Of a stretch of 64,000 nucleotides of DNA, positions 1 to 7,505 are shown one piece after another. The position numbers and the translations under genes are program-made. Below the pieces are notes generated by a model, which searched no databases, was not told where the DNA came from, and saw nothing but the letters and a program-made list of their open reading frames with translations. The stretch lies in the NCBI GenBank assembly GCA_018266755.1, contig JAFDZW010000007.1, forward strand, positions 62,001-126,000, read 5' to 3'. This stretch comes from Bacteroidota bacterium. GTDB lineage: Bacteria; Bacteroidota; Ignavibacteria; Palsa-1295. The first letter of the stretch is position 1; each line of letters opens with the position of its first letter.

Positions 1-177
1 AGCAAACAGCACAAGATCTCGGCGGCAACAAACGACATTGGCATCATCACGTTGCCGAACGGCAAGCACATCGCCATCGTCGTATTTGTTTCGATGGCTG
101 AAGGCGACTACGACACGCTCGAAACGATCATCGCGCGCGTCGGCAAAGCCGCGTGGGACCATTACTCTCAACAATGA
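1..177 (+). CDS. Class A beta-lactamase, C-terminal fragment (cut by window edge)
   Basis: Only the last 58 codons are present, in frame 1, ending at TGA 175-177. The peptide has the last beta-strands and C-terminal helix of class A serine beta-lactamases: NDIGIITLPNGKHIAIVVFV followed by a helix ending KAAWDHYSQQ. The catalytic SxxK, SDN and KTG motifs would lie upstream of the window and cannot be checked. The family is periplasmic and hydrolyses beta-lactams. The stop codon overlaps the ATG of the next gene (ATGA), so the two are probably co-transcribed. It could also be a non-hydrolytic penicillin-binding relative, since the active site is not visible. Confidence 0.75.
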   Translation, partial: SKQHKISAATNDIGIITLPNGKHIAIVVFVSMAEGDYDTLETIIARVGKAAWDHYSQQ

Positions 178-698
178 CACCGATGAAGCATTCACCGCTG
201 ACGGCAAAAGATGTAATCGAACTCCTGGAGCTCGAGCCCCTCGAGCCCGAGGGCGGGTATTTCCGCGAGACGTATCGCACGCATGAGACCATTGCGAAGA
301 GCGGACTGCCGGTGCGCTACAAGAGCAACCGCGCGTTTTCGACGGCGATCTATTATCTGCTCACGCCGGATACATTCTCCGCGCTGCATACCGTCGCGAG
401 CGACGAGATCTTTCACTTCTATCTCGGCGATACCGTCGAGATGCTGCAGTTATTGCCGAACGGCTTCGGTCGTATCGTGAAGATCGGCACGGACCTTGCC
501 GCCGGCGAGCGGCCGCAAGTGATCGTCCCGCACGGCACGATGCAAGGCTGCCGGTTGGCCAACGGCGGATCGTTCGCATTGATGGGCTGCACCGTCGCAC
601 CGGGCTTCGACTACGAAGACTTCGCACTCGGCAACCGCGACCGACTCATCGAAGCATATCCCGCATTCTCCGCACAGATCGAACGTCTGACCACGTGA
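174..698 (+). CDS. Cupin superfamily protein, DUF985 type
   Basis: A 174-residue protein with the DUF985 cupin layout: an N-terminal helix (LTAKDVIELLELEPL), then EGGYFRETYR, a strand AIYYLL, the HxxxxDEIFHFYLGD metal-site-like segment and a later VPHGTMQGCRL strand. DUF985 proteins are small cytosolic double-stranded beta-helix proteins; their reaction is mostly unknown and some relate to sugar epimerase-like or ureidoglycolate-like cupins. I chose the ATG at 174 because it overlaps the preceding stop in an ATGA arrangement; an in-frame start at 153 would lie inside the beta-lactamase gene. Its own stop overlaps the GTG of the next gene. Family assignment is firm, function is not known. Confidence 0.85.
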   Translation: MTPMKHSPLTAKDVIELLELEPLEPEGGYFRETYRTHETIAKSGLPVRYKSNRAFSTAIYYLLTPDTFSALHTVASDEIFHFYLGDTVEMLQLLPNGFGRIVKIGTDLAAGERPQVIVPHGTMQGCRLANGGSFALMGCTVAPGFDYEDFALGNRDRLIEAYPAFSAQIERLTT

Positions 699-1765
699 CA
701 CGCACCGAGATCATCGAGCGGCGTCTCGCGGCGCATCTGCTCGTGAGCGAGCGAGGGCGCAGTATCGCCGATGTCGTTGCGTGGTTCGGCGCAACGCAAG
801 CGCAGGACCAGCATCAGGCAAAGTGGGCGCTCGGCGCCAGGGTGCCGGATTCGACGATGGCACTCGTCGAAGAAGCGCAGCACGAGCGGCACTACGTCCG
901 GACCTGGACGATGCGCGGCACGTTGCATCACATGGCGCCGAACGATGTGTCGTGGATCAACGGCTACCTCGGCAAGCGTGTCCTCTCGATCCGCGGTTCG
1001 CTCTACCGCGAGTATGGGTTCGATGCGAAAACGCTGGCGAAGATCGAGGCTATCGTACTTGGTGCGCTCGCGAAAGGTCCGCACACCCGCATCGAGCTCA
1101 AAGTACTGCTCGAAGCAAGGAAGCAACGAACCGACGGCTTCCGCTTTGCACACATGATGTATCACCTTGCGCTCAGCGGTTACGTCTGCTGCGGCACCCC
1201 GAGAGGCAAGCAGGACACCTATGTCTTGCTCAAGGATTGGGTCGGGCAGACTGCAGCTCGCACGAGCGACGAATCGCTTGCTGGGCTTGCCTCGCTCTAC
1301 TTCCGTTCGCACGGGCCCGCGACGATGCGCGACTTTGCATGGTGGTCCGGCATTCCGCAACGCGATGCGATCCGTGGCATCGAGCTCATTCGTGATGAAC
1401 TCACGTCTGCGACAAGCGACGCCGCCGAGTACTTCATGATGCGTGCAAGCGAACGCGCGGAGATCCCAAAGGCCCTGCTGCTTTCGGGCTTCGATGAGTA
1501 CTTGCTCGGATATGGTGACCGTTCGGTGGTGCTCGACGAGCCACGCTCGCGCGAGGTCGTGACGGTCAACGGGCTGTTTCGTCCGACGATCGTCATCGGT
1601 GGGCGTGTGGTGGGTATGTGGAGCCGTGAGATCGGTGCTAGGCAAGTAGATGTGACACTCACGCCGTTTCGTGCGTTGAAACCTGCGGAACGTCGGGCCG
1701 CCGAATCCGAAGCGGCCCGTGTTGCCGCATTCATTGGAAAAGAATTGACACTGAGTTATGAGTGA
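695..1765 (+). CDS. AlkZ-like winged-helix DNA glycosylase family protein (HTH_42)
   Basis: A 356-residue protein of the winged-helix family that includes AlkZ/YcaQ-type DNA glycosylases. The N-terminal segment has GATQAQDQ with Gln35-Ala-Gln37, matching the QxQ catalytic motif of Streptomyces AlkZ-type enzymes rather than the QxD of the YcaQ/AlkX branch. Further family features are YVRTWTMRGTLHH, AWWSG and GFDEYLLGYGDR. Known members remove alkylated bases or unhook interstrand crosslinks; activity here is inferred. Start is GTG at 695, overlapping the cupin stop as GTGA. The end overlaps the next gene by 8 bases, so the first four genes look like one transcript. Length is typical of the family. 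Confidence 0.85.
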   Translation: MTRTEIIERRLAAHLLVSERGRSIADVVAWFGATQAQDQHQAKWALGARVPDSTMALVEEAQHERHYVRTWTMRGTLHHMAPNDVSWINGYLGKRVLSIRGSLYREYGFDAKTLAKIEAIVLGALAKGPHTRIELKVLLEARKQRTDGFRFAHMMYHLALSGYVCCGTPRGKQDTYVLLKDWVGQTAARTSDESLAGLASLYFRSHGPATMRDFAWWSGIPQRDAIRGIELIRDELTSATSDAAEYFMMRASERAEIPKALLLSGFDEYLLGYGDRSVVLDEPRSREVVTVNGLFRPTIVIGGRVVGMWSREIGARQVDVTLTPFRALKPAERRAAESEAARVAAFIGKELTLSYE

Positions 1766-2129
1766 AGAACAACGCAGCCGCAAAGAGCTGATCGCGGAGT
1801 ACAAAGAGCAAAAGCAGCCGATGGGCGTCTATCAGATCCGTAATCTCGTCAACGGCAAGATACTCGTTGCGAGCACACCGAACCTGCGCGCGGCCTGGAA
1901 CGCCGAGCAGTTCAAGCTCGAGCTCGGCGCACACCTCAACGAATCGCTCCAGCGCGACTGGCGCGAGTACGGCGAGAAGCAATTCGTCTTCGAAGTGTTG
2001 CACGAACTCAAGCTCGCCGACGAAGTCACTGATTTCCGAGGCGAACTGAAGGCACTGGAAACCCTGGTGATCGAAGATCTTCAGCCCTACGGCGACCGTG
2101 GCTACAACCGCAAGCCGACAGTACGATAA
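1758..2129 (+). CDS. GIY-YIG nuclease family protein
   Basis: A 123-residue protein of the short GIY-YIG group that has MGVYQIRN in place of the GIY and a VASTPNL strand replacing the usual YIG. It continues with WNAEQFKLELGAHLN, LQRDWREYGE and FVFEVL and ends with a Glu-containing helix (ALETLVIEDLQPYGDRGYN). These stand-alone proteins are common in Firmicutes and Bacteroidota but have no settled role. The tyrosine of GVY, an Arg in the first helix and the later Glu are present, so nuclease activity is possible. It overlaps the AlkZ-like gene by 8 bases and its TAA overlaps the next ATG (TAATG). Confidence 0.8.
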   Translation: MSEEQRSRKELIAEYKEQKQPMGVYQIRNLVNGKILVASTPNLRAAWNAEQFKLELGAHLNESLQRDWREYGEKQFVFEVLHELKLADEVTDFRGELKALETLVIEDLQPYGDRGYNRKPTVR

Positions 2130-2221
2130 TGGTCCGCAGAATTGTCCTCTGGCTCGTGCTGATTCTCGCTGTGTTTGTTGTGCAGCTTATTATTCACCGT
2201 CATGAGTTAGGAATATTATAG
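2129..2221 (+). CDS. Predicted 30-residue single-pass membrane peptide
   Basis: An ATG overlapping the GIY-YIG stop (TAATG) opens a 30-codon frame. It has two Arg after the start, a run of about 19 hydrophobic residues (IVLWLVLILAVFVVQLII), and a polar tail with HRH. This is the pattern of a small inner-membrane peptide with an N-in, C-out topology. Its last codons merge into the GGAGGAA ribosome site of the following EamA gene, so it could also act to couple translation. No homologue is recognised. Such a short frame could be chance, but the start-stop overlap, the membrane pattern and the lack of any other use for this 92-base gap favour a real gene. Confidence 0.5.
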   Translation: MVRRIVLWLVLILAVFVVQLIIHRHELGIL

Positions 2222-2227
2222 GAGGAA
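2221..2227 (+). promoter_or_regulatory. Strong Shine-Dalgarno site (GGAGGAA) of the EamA gene
   Basis: GGAGGAA lies about ten bases before the ATG at 2238 and begins on the last base of the preceding small gene's stop codon. Most genes in this window lack a clear site, so this one is unusually strong and settles the EamA start. Confidence 0.7.
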
Positions 2228-2237
2228 CCGCCGAACC

Positions 2238-2651
2238 ATGTGGTGGATATACGCACTGCTCTCCGCCGTCTTTGCGGCACTCACGGCGATCTTCGCGAAG
2301 ATCGGCGTGAAGAACGTCAGCTCGGATGTCGCGACGGCGGTGCGAACGGTGGTCATCGTGCTTGTCGCGTGGCTCATTGTCTTCGCGCGCGGCGAAGCGA
2401 AAGCGGTCGGTGAGCTCTCGCGCGAGAACTGGATCTTCCTCGTGCTCTCAGGACTGGCGACCGGTTTCTCGTGGATCTTCTACTTCAAAGCACTGCAGGT
2501 CGGCGACGTCTCGAAGGTCGCGCCGGTCGACAAGCTCAGCGTTGCCATCGCCATCGTGCTTGCCGTCGTCTTCCTCGGTGAAGCGCTGACGTTCAAGACA
2601 GCGCTCGGCGCGCTGCTGATCATTGCAGGGAGTCTCGTTCTGATCTTCTAA
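2238..2651 (+). CDS. EamA family transporter, single-domain (half-size)
   Basis: A 137-residue protein with about five membrane helices, equal to one EamA repeat, where most DMT-superfamily transporters carry two. Typical features are YALLSAVFAALTAIFAKIG at the N terminus, FYFKALQVGDVSKVAPVDKL in the middle, and LGEALTFKTALGALLIIAG at the end. Half-size members of this kind are common in bacteria and are thought to work as dimers; substrates are unknown. It is preceded by a strong ribosome site and the small membrane-peptide gene. The 3' end overlaps the convergent FMN-reductase gene by four bases. Confidence 0.88.
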   Translation: MWWIYALLSAVFAALTAIFAKIGVKNVSSDVATAVRTVVIVLVAWLIVFARGEAKAVGELSRENWIFLVLSGLATGFSWIFYFKALQVGDVSKVAPVDKLSVAIAIVLAVVFLGEALTFKTALGALLIIAGSLVLIF

Positions 2652-3214
2652 ACCGAGCGCATCGGCTTGAGCGCCACGGTCCACTTCTTCAGCTCTGCGA
2701 ACATCCGTGCTGCGCCACGCGAGGTCATCTCGTTCGGTACGAACACTCCGGCCTCGTTGATGAACTGCGTCATCATCGGGATCGGCAGCCCGCCCGAGAG
2801 CGGCATCATGTTCAGTGCCGAAAGGACCGGTCGCAGCATCGTCGATGCACGTGTCCCTGCAGAGACCCCTCCGTAGCTAACGATCGCTGCCGGCTTGTAG
2901 GCCCATTCCCTATAGAGAAAATCCAGTGCGTTCTTCAGCGGGGCGGGGTATCCGTAGTTATACTCGGCAGTGACGAAGATGAACGCATCTGCTTCGTCGA
3001 TGGTCGCGCTCCATCTCCTGGAGTGCTCATGTTCATAATTACCCATCATCGCCTGTTTGGGCTCGTCGAGCATCGGGAGGTTGAGCTCGCCGAGATCGAT
3101 GACCTGTATCTCCCAGTCAGGGTCCTGCATCGCAACATCGGCGATCCATTTGGCGATGATGGGCCCCTTGCGGCCCGGACGAGTAGTAGAAGAAATGATC
3201 TTGAGCGTATACAT
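2648..3214 (-). CDS. NADPH-dependent FMN reductase family protein
   Basis: A 188-residue flavodoxin-fold protein. The phosphate-binding loop is near the N terminus (ISSTTRPGRKGP), followed by the conserved TAEYNYGYPAPLKNALD stretch (residues about 102-118) and an AAIVSYGGVSAG strand that packs on FMN. Members reduce FMN, quinones, azo dyes or metals with NAD(P)H in the cytosol; the natural substrate cannot be told from sequence. The gene is transcribed alone on the minus strand, ending four bases inside the convergent EamA gene. The region upstream of its start holds a 48-bp repeat copy (3271-3318). Confidence 0.88.
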   Translation of the reverse strand: MYTLKIISSTTRPGRKGPIIAKWIADVAMQDPDWEIQVIDLGELNLPMLDEPKQAMMGNYEHEHSRRWSATIDEADAFIFVTAEYNYGYPAPLKNALDFLYREWAYKPAAIVSYGGVSAGTRASTMLRPVLSALNMMPLSGGLPIPMMTQFINEAGVFVPNEMTSRGAARMFAELKKWTVALKPMRSV

Positions 3215-3270
3215 ACGTGAGCGAGTCTATATCGTGAAGAATCTGAAAACACAGAACATCTTCAAATCGT

Positions 3271-3318
3271 CAATGGTACGCGGATGACACGGATCGGACG
3301 GATGAGCGCGGATCTACA
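3271..3318. repeat. ATCCGCG-type interspersed repeat, copy 1
   Basis: On the complementary strand this reads as a series of ATCCG units ending TCATCCGCGTACCATTG. The same series, in the opposite orientation, occurs at 4738-4784. The two copies bracket the enoyl-CoA hydratase and gmk genes. Confidence 0.6.
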
Positions 3319-3382
3319 CGTTCCTTTTTTGTGAGCCGATTTTCCCGTTATCGCGTTTAGAGTGCTTTACTTCGCAGCCGTC

Positions 3383-4177
3383 ATGCAGACCGACTCATTC
3401 CACTATTCCGTCACCTACCACATCGCCCGCGTGCGTTTTGCACGGCCGCAGACGCTCGGCTCACTGACGTTCAAAGTCTATCGCGATCTCACTGACCTGA
3501 TGTACCGGCTCCGCTTCGATGACAGCGTGAAGGTCGTCGTAATCGAAGGTGAAGGAAAAGGCTTCTGCTCGGGCGGCGACGTGCACGAGATCATCGGCGA
3601 ACTGCTCAAGCGAGACACCAAAGGTCTGCTCGAGTTCACACGCATGACGGGCGAGCTCATCATGAACATGCGCCAGCTCGAGAAGCCCATCATCTCGTCG
3701 ATCAACGGCGTCGCGGCGGGCGCAGGATCGGTCATCGCGCTGGCAAGCGACTTCCGCATCATGGCGAAGGAAGGATATCTCGCGTTCTTGTTTCAGAAGG
3801 TCGGCCTCACCGCAGCCGACATGGGCGCAGTGTATCTACTGCCCAAAGTTGTCGGTATGGCGCGTGCGACGGAGTATCTGATGCTCGGCGACAAGATCTT
3901 GAGCGATGAATGTCTAAGAGTTGGCCTCGCCAATAACGTTGTCGAGTTGAAAGACCTCGAGTCGGAGACGATGGCACTGGCAAAGCGTTTGGCAGAAAGC
4001 GCATCGCTCGCGCTTGGGCTGACGAAGCGCCTGATCAATAACGAGTGGCTCATGGACATCGCTTCTGCTGTTGAACAAGAAGCCACCGCACAAGCACTAA
4101 TGATGATGACAGAAGATCATCGCGAATTCCACGCATCGTTTGCCGAGAAGCGTAAACCTGTTTTCAAGGGGAAATAA
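3383..4177 (+). CDS. Enoyl-CoA hydratase/isomerase family protein
   Basis: A 264-residue crotonase-fold protein. The first oxyanion strand is KGFCSGGDV, the second is NGVAAGAGSVIALASDFRI, and the motif VGLTAADMGAVYLLPKVVG follows. The two classical hydratase glutamates (rat Glu144 and Glu164) appear to be replaced; an Asp in ADMGA is kept, as in a subgroup of hydratases/isomerases acting on branched, aromatic or dienoyl-CoA. The reaction is therefore not fixed. I prefer the ATG at 3383; an in-frame GTG lies at 3362. The stop is three bases from the TTG of gmk, so the two are likely co-transcribed. Cytosolic. Confidence 0.88.
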   Translation: MQTDSFHYSVTYHIARVRFARPQTLGSLTFKVYRDLTDLMYRLRFDDSVKVVVIEGEGKGFCSGGDVHEIIGELLKRDTKGLLEFTRMTGELIMNMRQLEKPIISSINGVAAGAGSVIALASDFRIMAKEGYLAFLFQKVGLTAADMGAVYLLPKVVGMARATEYLMLGDKILSDECLRVGLANNVVELKDLESETMALAKRLAESASLALGLTKRLINNEWLMDIASAVEQEATAQALMMMTEDHREFHASFAEKRKPVFKGK

Positions 4178-4180
4178 ACG

Positions 4181-4735
4181 TTGAAACAACTCATCGTACT
4201 CTCAGCACCGTCAGGTGCCGGCAAAACAACCATCACAAAACGTGTACTTGCCAAGCACGCTGACAAGCTCACGTTCAGCATCAGTGCCACCACACGCGCG
4301 ATGCGAAACGGCGAGCGTGATGGCGTTGACTATTACTTTCTCTCGAAGGAAGATTTCGTTCATAAGATCAAGAACAACGAGCTCATCGAATACGAAGAGA
4401 TCTTCGGCAATTACTACGGTACGCTCGTATCGGAGATCGACCGCGCGAAGTCGCAAGGTAAGAGCCTGATCTTTGATATCGATGTGAAGGGCGGCATCTC
4501 GATTCGTACCCGTTTCCCCGATGACAGTCTGTTGATCTTTATCGCCCCGCCGTCGCTTGAGGTCCTGCGCGAACGCCTGACCAACCGTGGCACCGAATCC
4601 GCCGAAGTCATCGAACGCCGCCTCGCGCGGGCGAAAATGGAGATGGAAATGGCGGAGGTATATGATTTCACGGTAGTTAACGACGATCTCGATACTGCGA
4701 CCGCTGAAGTGGAGGCGTTGATCTTCGGTAAGTAG
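4181..4735 (+). CDS. gmk: Guanylate kinase
   Basis: A 184-residue guanylate kinase that phosphorylates GMP to GDP with ATP. The P-loop is APSGAGKTT (residues 9-17). GMP-binding residues follow in ATTRAMRNGERDGVDYYFL, then EYEEIFGNYYGT, and the lid with ERRLARAK. Length is normal for the family. Start is TTG at 4181 with a purine-rich AAGGGGA about eight bases upstream; there is no better ATG. The gmk-rpoZ order downstream is the common bacterial arrangement. Confidence 0.97.
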   Translation: MKQLIVLSAPSGAGKTTITKRVLAKHADKLTFSISATTRAMRNGERDGVDYYFLSKEDFVHKIKNNELIEYEEIFGNYYGTLVSEIDRAKSQGKSLIFDIDVKGGISIRTRFPDDSLLIFIAPPSLEVLRERLTNRGTESAEVIERRLARAKMEMEMAEVYDFTVVNDDLDTATAEVEALIFGK

Positions 4736-4737
4736 TC

Positions 4738-4784
4738 ACTGATCCGCGAACATCCGCCGGATCCGCGTCATCCGCGTACCATTG
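4738..4784. repeat. ATCCGCG-type interspersed repeat, copy 2
   Basis: Directly after gmk the sequence reads GATCCGCGAACATCCGCCGG then ATCCGCGTCATCCGCGTACC and ATTGCG. It matches the reverse complement of 3271-3318, with the best-conserved part TCATCCGCGTACCATTG. Confidence 0.6.
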
Positions 4785-4854
4785 CGTCAGTCCCCCGAAC
4801 CAACAAACCCCGTTCGGTGTTATCCACAATCCTAAAAAAGAAGGAATACAACGC

Positions 4855-5157
4855 ATGGCAATTCAACCGACAGATCTCGAAGCAATGGGCACTCGTGGCG
4901 AAACGCTCTATCAGGCGATCGTCATCACGGCCAAGCGCGCCCGTCAGATCAACGAGGAGATCAAGACCGAGTATATGGCCCGCATCTCCACGCTCGTCCC
5001 GATGGAAGAAGAGGACGACGAGATCGAGACCACCAACTTCGATCAGATGCGTATTTCGCTCGAGATCGAAAAGCGCGGCAAGCCGACCGCCGAAGCCCTC
5101 AAGGACTTCATGGGCGATAAACTCACCTGGCGCATGCGCGAGCGCGAAGCAGAGTAA
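4855..5157 (+). CDS. rpoZ: RNA polymerase omega subunit
   Basis: A 100-residue protein of the omega/Rpb6 family in its Bacteroidota-like form: LYQAIVITAKRARQINEEIK (the conserved ARQI region), an acidic linker MEEEDDEIE, and a helical C terminus. Omega stabilises the beta-prime subunit. It is placed after gmk as in many bacteria, and its ATG has AAGGAA upstream. A clear terminator follows at 5181-5219, so the enoyl-CoA hydratase-gmk-rpoZ run probably ends here. Confidence 0.9.
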   Translation: MAIQPTDLEAMGTRGETLYQAIVITAKRARQINEEIKTEYMARISTLVPMEEEDDEIETTNFDQMRISLEIEKRGKPTAEALKDFMGDKLTWRMREREAE

Positions 5158-5180
5158 CAATATCCGTAGTTTTGCAGTAG

Positions 5181-5219
5181 AATCCCTTGATGGTAGTCCG
5201 TCAAGGGATTTTGCTTTTA
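5181..5219 (+). terminator. Rho-independent terminator after rpoZ
   Basis: Perfect 10-bp stem: AATCCCTTGA (5181-5190) and TCAAGGGATT (5201-5210) with a ten-base loop, followed by TTGCTTTTA. Confidence 0.85.
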
Positions 5220-5289
5220 TAGGGCTTGGCTCTTGACCCGTCCGCGCTCATTCGGTGCGGTACTACTAACTAGACAGGAGAACACTACT

Positions 5290-6261
5290 GTGTCAGCACT
5301 CAAACATCAGGCCGAGAAAGCCTATCTGAACGAATCATTTCTCACCAGCCCCGAAGCCAGACTCCTACGCATTCTGGCAGAATACATGGAGCCCCGCGCC
5401 CGCCTTGCCAAAGAAGGCGTGAAGGATACCATCGTCTTCTTCGGCAGCGCCCGCATCAAAAGCCTCGAAGAGGCAGCGGCGGAAAAGCTCAAAGTGGAGC
5501 ACTCGAACGAACTGATCGAACGTGCCGGCTCGCATTCCGAAGAGATCCATAAAGAGATCGAAGCCGCTCGCAAACGCACTTCTGTACAGGAATTGCTTGC
5601 GCATTATTACGAAGATGCCGTCGAGCTTGCACGGCTCTTGACCGAATGGTCGATGCACGTCGCCATCACCGATGCCGAACGCCAGCACCGAAAAGCACAC
5701 GGCGAGGCGGAACACATTCCGTTCGTGAGCCTCGAAGACGTGCGCAACCTCACATTCAAGCAACGCTACGTGATCTCTTCCGGCGGCGGACCGGGCATCA
5801 TGGAAGCGGCGAACAAAGGCGCCATGCTCGCCGGCGGCCGAACGATCGGCCTCAACATTGCGCTCCCCTACGAGCAGATGCCGAACTCATATATCTCCGA
5901 TGCGCTGAACTTCGAATTCCACTACTTCTTCATGCGCAAGTTCTGGTTCGCCTACCTGAGCAAAGCGCTCGTCGTCTTCCCGGGTGGGTTCGGGACGATG
6001 GACGAACTCTTCGAGTGCCTCACGCTCGTACAGACCGGAAAGATCAAGAAGAAAATGCCGATTGTCGTCTATGGCTCGGAGTATTGGAAGAAAATCATGA
6101 ACCTCGATTATCTCAAAGAGATGGGCATGATTGACGCACAGGACCTCGAGCTGTTACATTTTAGCGACACCCCACAAGAAGCATTCCTCTACCTCAAGAC
6201 CGAGCTCGAACGTCTCGACGAAGGCGAAGAAAGCTTCATGGAGTCGAACGTGCGGTTGTAG
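5290..6261 (+). CDS. LOG family protein (TIGR00730-like Rossmann fold)
   Basis: A 323-residue member of the LOG (lysine-decarboxylase-like) family. The nucleotide-binding motifs are complete: FFGSAR near residue 55, SGGGPGIMEAANKGA in the middle, and PGGFGTMDELFE. LOG enzymes release free bases from nucleoside 5'-monophosphates; many bacterial members are of unknown substrate. It carries an extra N-terminal helical region of about 50 residues and a charged insert with a KAHGEAEH segment compared with short plant-type LOGs. Start chosen is GTG at 5290 because AGGAG lies nine bases upstream; the in-frame TTG at 5233 has none. A terminator separates it from rpoZ. Confidence 0.85.
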   Translation: MSALKHQAEKAYLNESFLTSPEARLLRILAEYMEPRARLAKEGVKDTIVFFGSARIKSLEEAAAEKLKVEHSNELIERAGSHSEEIHKEIEAARKRTSVQELLAHYYEDAVELARLLTEWSMHVAITDAERQHRKAHGEAEHIPFVSLEDVRNLTFKQRYVISSGGGPGIMEAANKGAMLAGGRTIGLNIALPYEQMPNSYISDALNFEFHYFFMRKFWFAYLSKALVVFPGGFGTMDELFECLTLVQTGKIKKKMPIVVYGSEYWKKIMNLDYLKEMGMIDAQDLELLHFSDTPQEAFLYLKTELERLDEGEESFMESNVRL

Positions 6262-6380
6262 GTTGATTGATGAATTGTGAATAGCAAATTGTGATTCGCA
6301 GAACGATGATTGTGCACTCGCTATTCACTTGGATTCCTCGGACACTTCCATCCTCCCTCCGGCGTTAGCTTCTTGGCACT

Positions 6381-7277
6381 ATGAAGACAGAACCGGAGAT
6401 CACCTCACTGTTGTCGCTTCTCGACGATCCGGATACGATCGTCTCTGCAGCTGTCGAGGCTCGCTTGCGTGAGCGCGGCGTGGGTGCGATGGTCCCCTTG
6501 CTCGTCTTTGCGACAACCTCCGGCGACGAGCTCGCTCGGTCGCGCGCCAACGCCATCGCTGCCGAACTCAACGAAGAGATTCTGGCCGAGGAATTCAAGC
6601 AACTGCGAACGAAGATCGAAGAGCACCGCCGCGGCGCGCTCGAGGACGGCGTGTTCCTCATTGCTCGCTACGGCTATCCGATGCTCGACACCGAGCATTA
6701 CCGCTCCGAACTCGATGCACTCGCCGGCATGCTGCACGACCGCCTCAAAGGTCTGCACTCGACGATGGACGTGCTCACCGAGACGAATCAGTTCTTCTTC
6801 AAGACGCGCGGCTTCGCGGGCAACCACACACAATTTCTCGATCCCGATAACAGCTATATCAACCAAGTGCTCGACCGCAGGCTCGGCATCCCGATCTCGC
6901 TTGCAGTCGTGTATCTTCTGGTAGCAGCACATCGGCTCGGTCTGCCGTTCAGCGGCGTGAGCACGCCTGGACACTTCCTGCTTCGCTACGACGGCCTCGC
7001 ATCGGAGCCGATCTTCGTCGATGCATATAACGGGGGTGTGCTGCTACGCGAAGACGACATCAAACGCTTCTTGCAAAAATCGGGACTTCCGTTCTACGAG
7101 ACATTCCTGCGCCCTGCTTCGACGCGCACGATCTTGATGCGCATGCTTCGCAATCTCGTCGTCCTCTTCGAAGAAGCCGGCAACACCAGAGCCAAAGCCG
7201 CCTTCGAACGCTTCAACGCCGTCCTCCTCGGCAACCCCGTTGCCACCAGCACCGAAGAGTTCGATGAAGAGGAGTAG
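6381..7277 (+). CDS. SirB1/transglutaminase-like family protein
   Basis: A 298-residue protein of the SirB1 family (transglutaminase-like fold, no known activity). The signature is NSYINQVLDRRLGIPISLAV followed by GLPFSGVSTPGHFLLRYDG and FVDAYNGGVLL. The usual nucleophilic Cys of transglutaminases is not seen at the equivalent site, in keeping with the family. The N-terminal 90 residues are helical and may be a HEAT-like repeat. The family often lies near genes for protein modification or ribosome release; here it stands alone between LOG and the sigma-factor operon. Role unknown. Confidence 0.8.
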   Translation: MKTEPEITSLLSLLDDPDTIVSAAVEARLRERGVGAMVPLLVFATTSGDELARSRANAIAAELNEEILAEEFKQLRTKIEEHRRGALEDGVFLIARYGYPMLDTEHYRSELDALAGMLHDRLKGLHSTMDVLTETNQFFFKTRGFAGNHTQFLDPDNSYINQVLDRRLGIPISLAVVYLLVAAHRLGLPFSGVSTPGHFLLRYDGLASEPIFVDAYNGGVLLREDDIKRFLQKSGLPFYETFLRPASTRTILMRMLRNLVVLFEEAGNTRAKAAFERFNAVLLGNPVATSTEEFDEEE

Positions 7278-7505
7278 AACAGAGGGGATACCTCAAACTA
7301 ACACTGAATTAGCTACCGGTCTGAATCCAAGATTAACGGTAACATTATCAATGACTTAAGCCGATACGAATCTGTGTGGAGGAGATGGACCAGTGGCACC
7401 GTCCAAATCTGGATCATCAGGTTAAACCTTTGACCTTGAACGGTCTCTAAACCGGTAGAAACGTTGAAAACGGGTTACGCTGACGACGTGTTTCCCCCGA
7501 AGTAG

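Noticed and set aside
611-1804. A 397-codon antisense frame over the AlkZ-like gene
   Set aside because: Low-complexity, His/Arg-rich product with no family; a shadow of the real gene.
3362-3382. GTG at 3362 as the enoyl-CoA hydratase start
   Set aside because: Adds seven residues not typical of the family; no ribosome site supports it over the ATG at 3383, though it cannot be excluded.
7385-7450. A 21-residue frame before the sigma factor with GGAGG upstream
   Set aside because: The GGAGG is only two bases from the ATG, too near to serve it, and the peptide has no hydrophobic or regulatory pattern such as a run of one amino acid.
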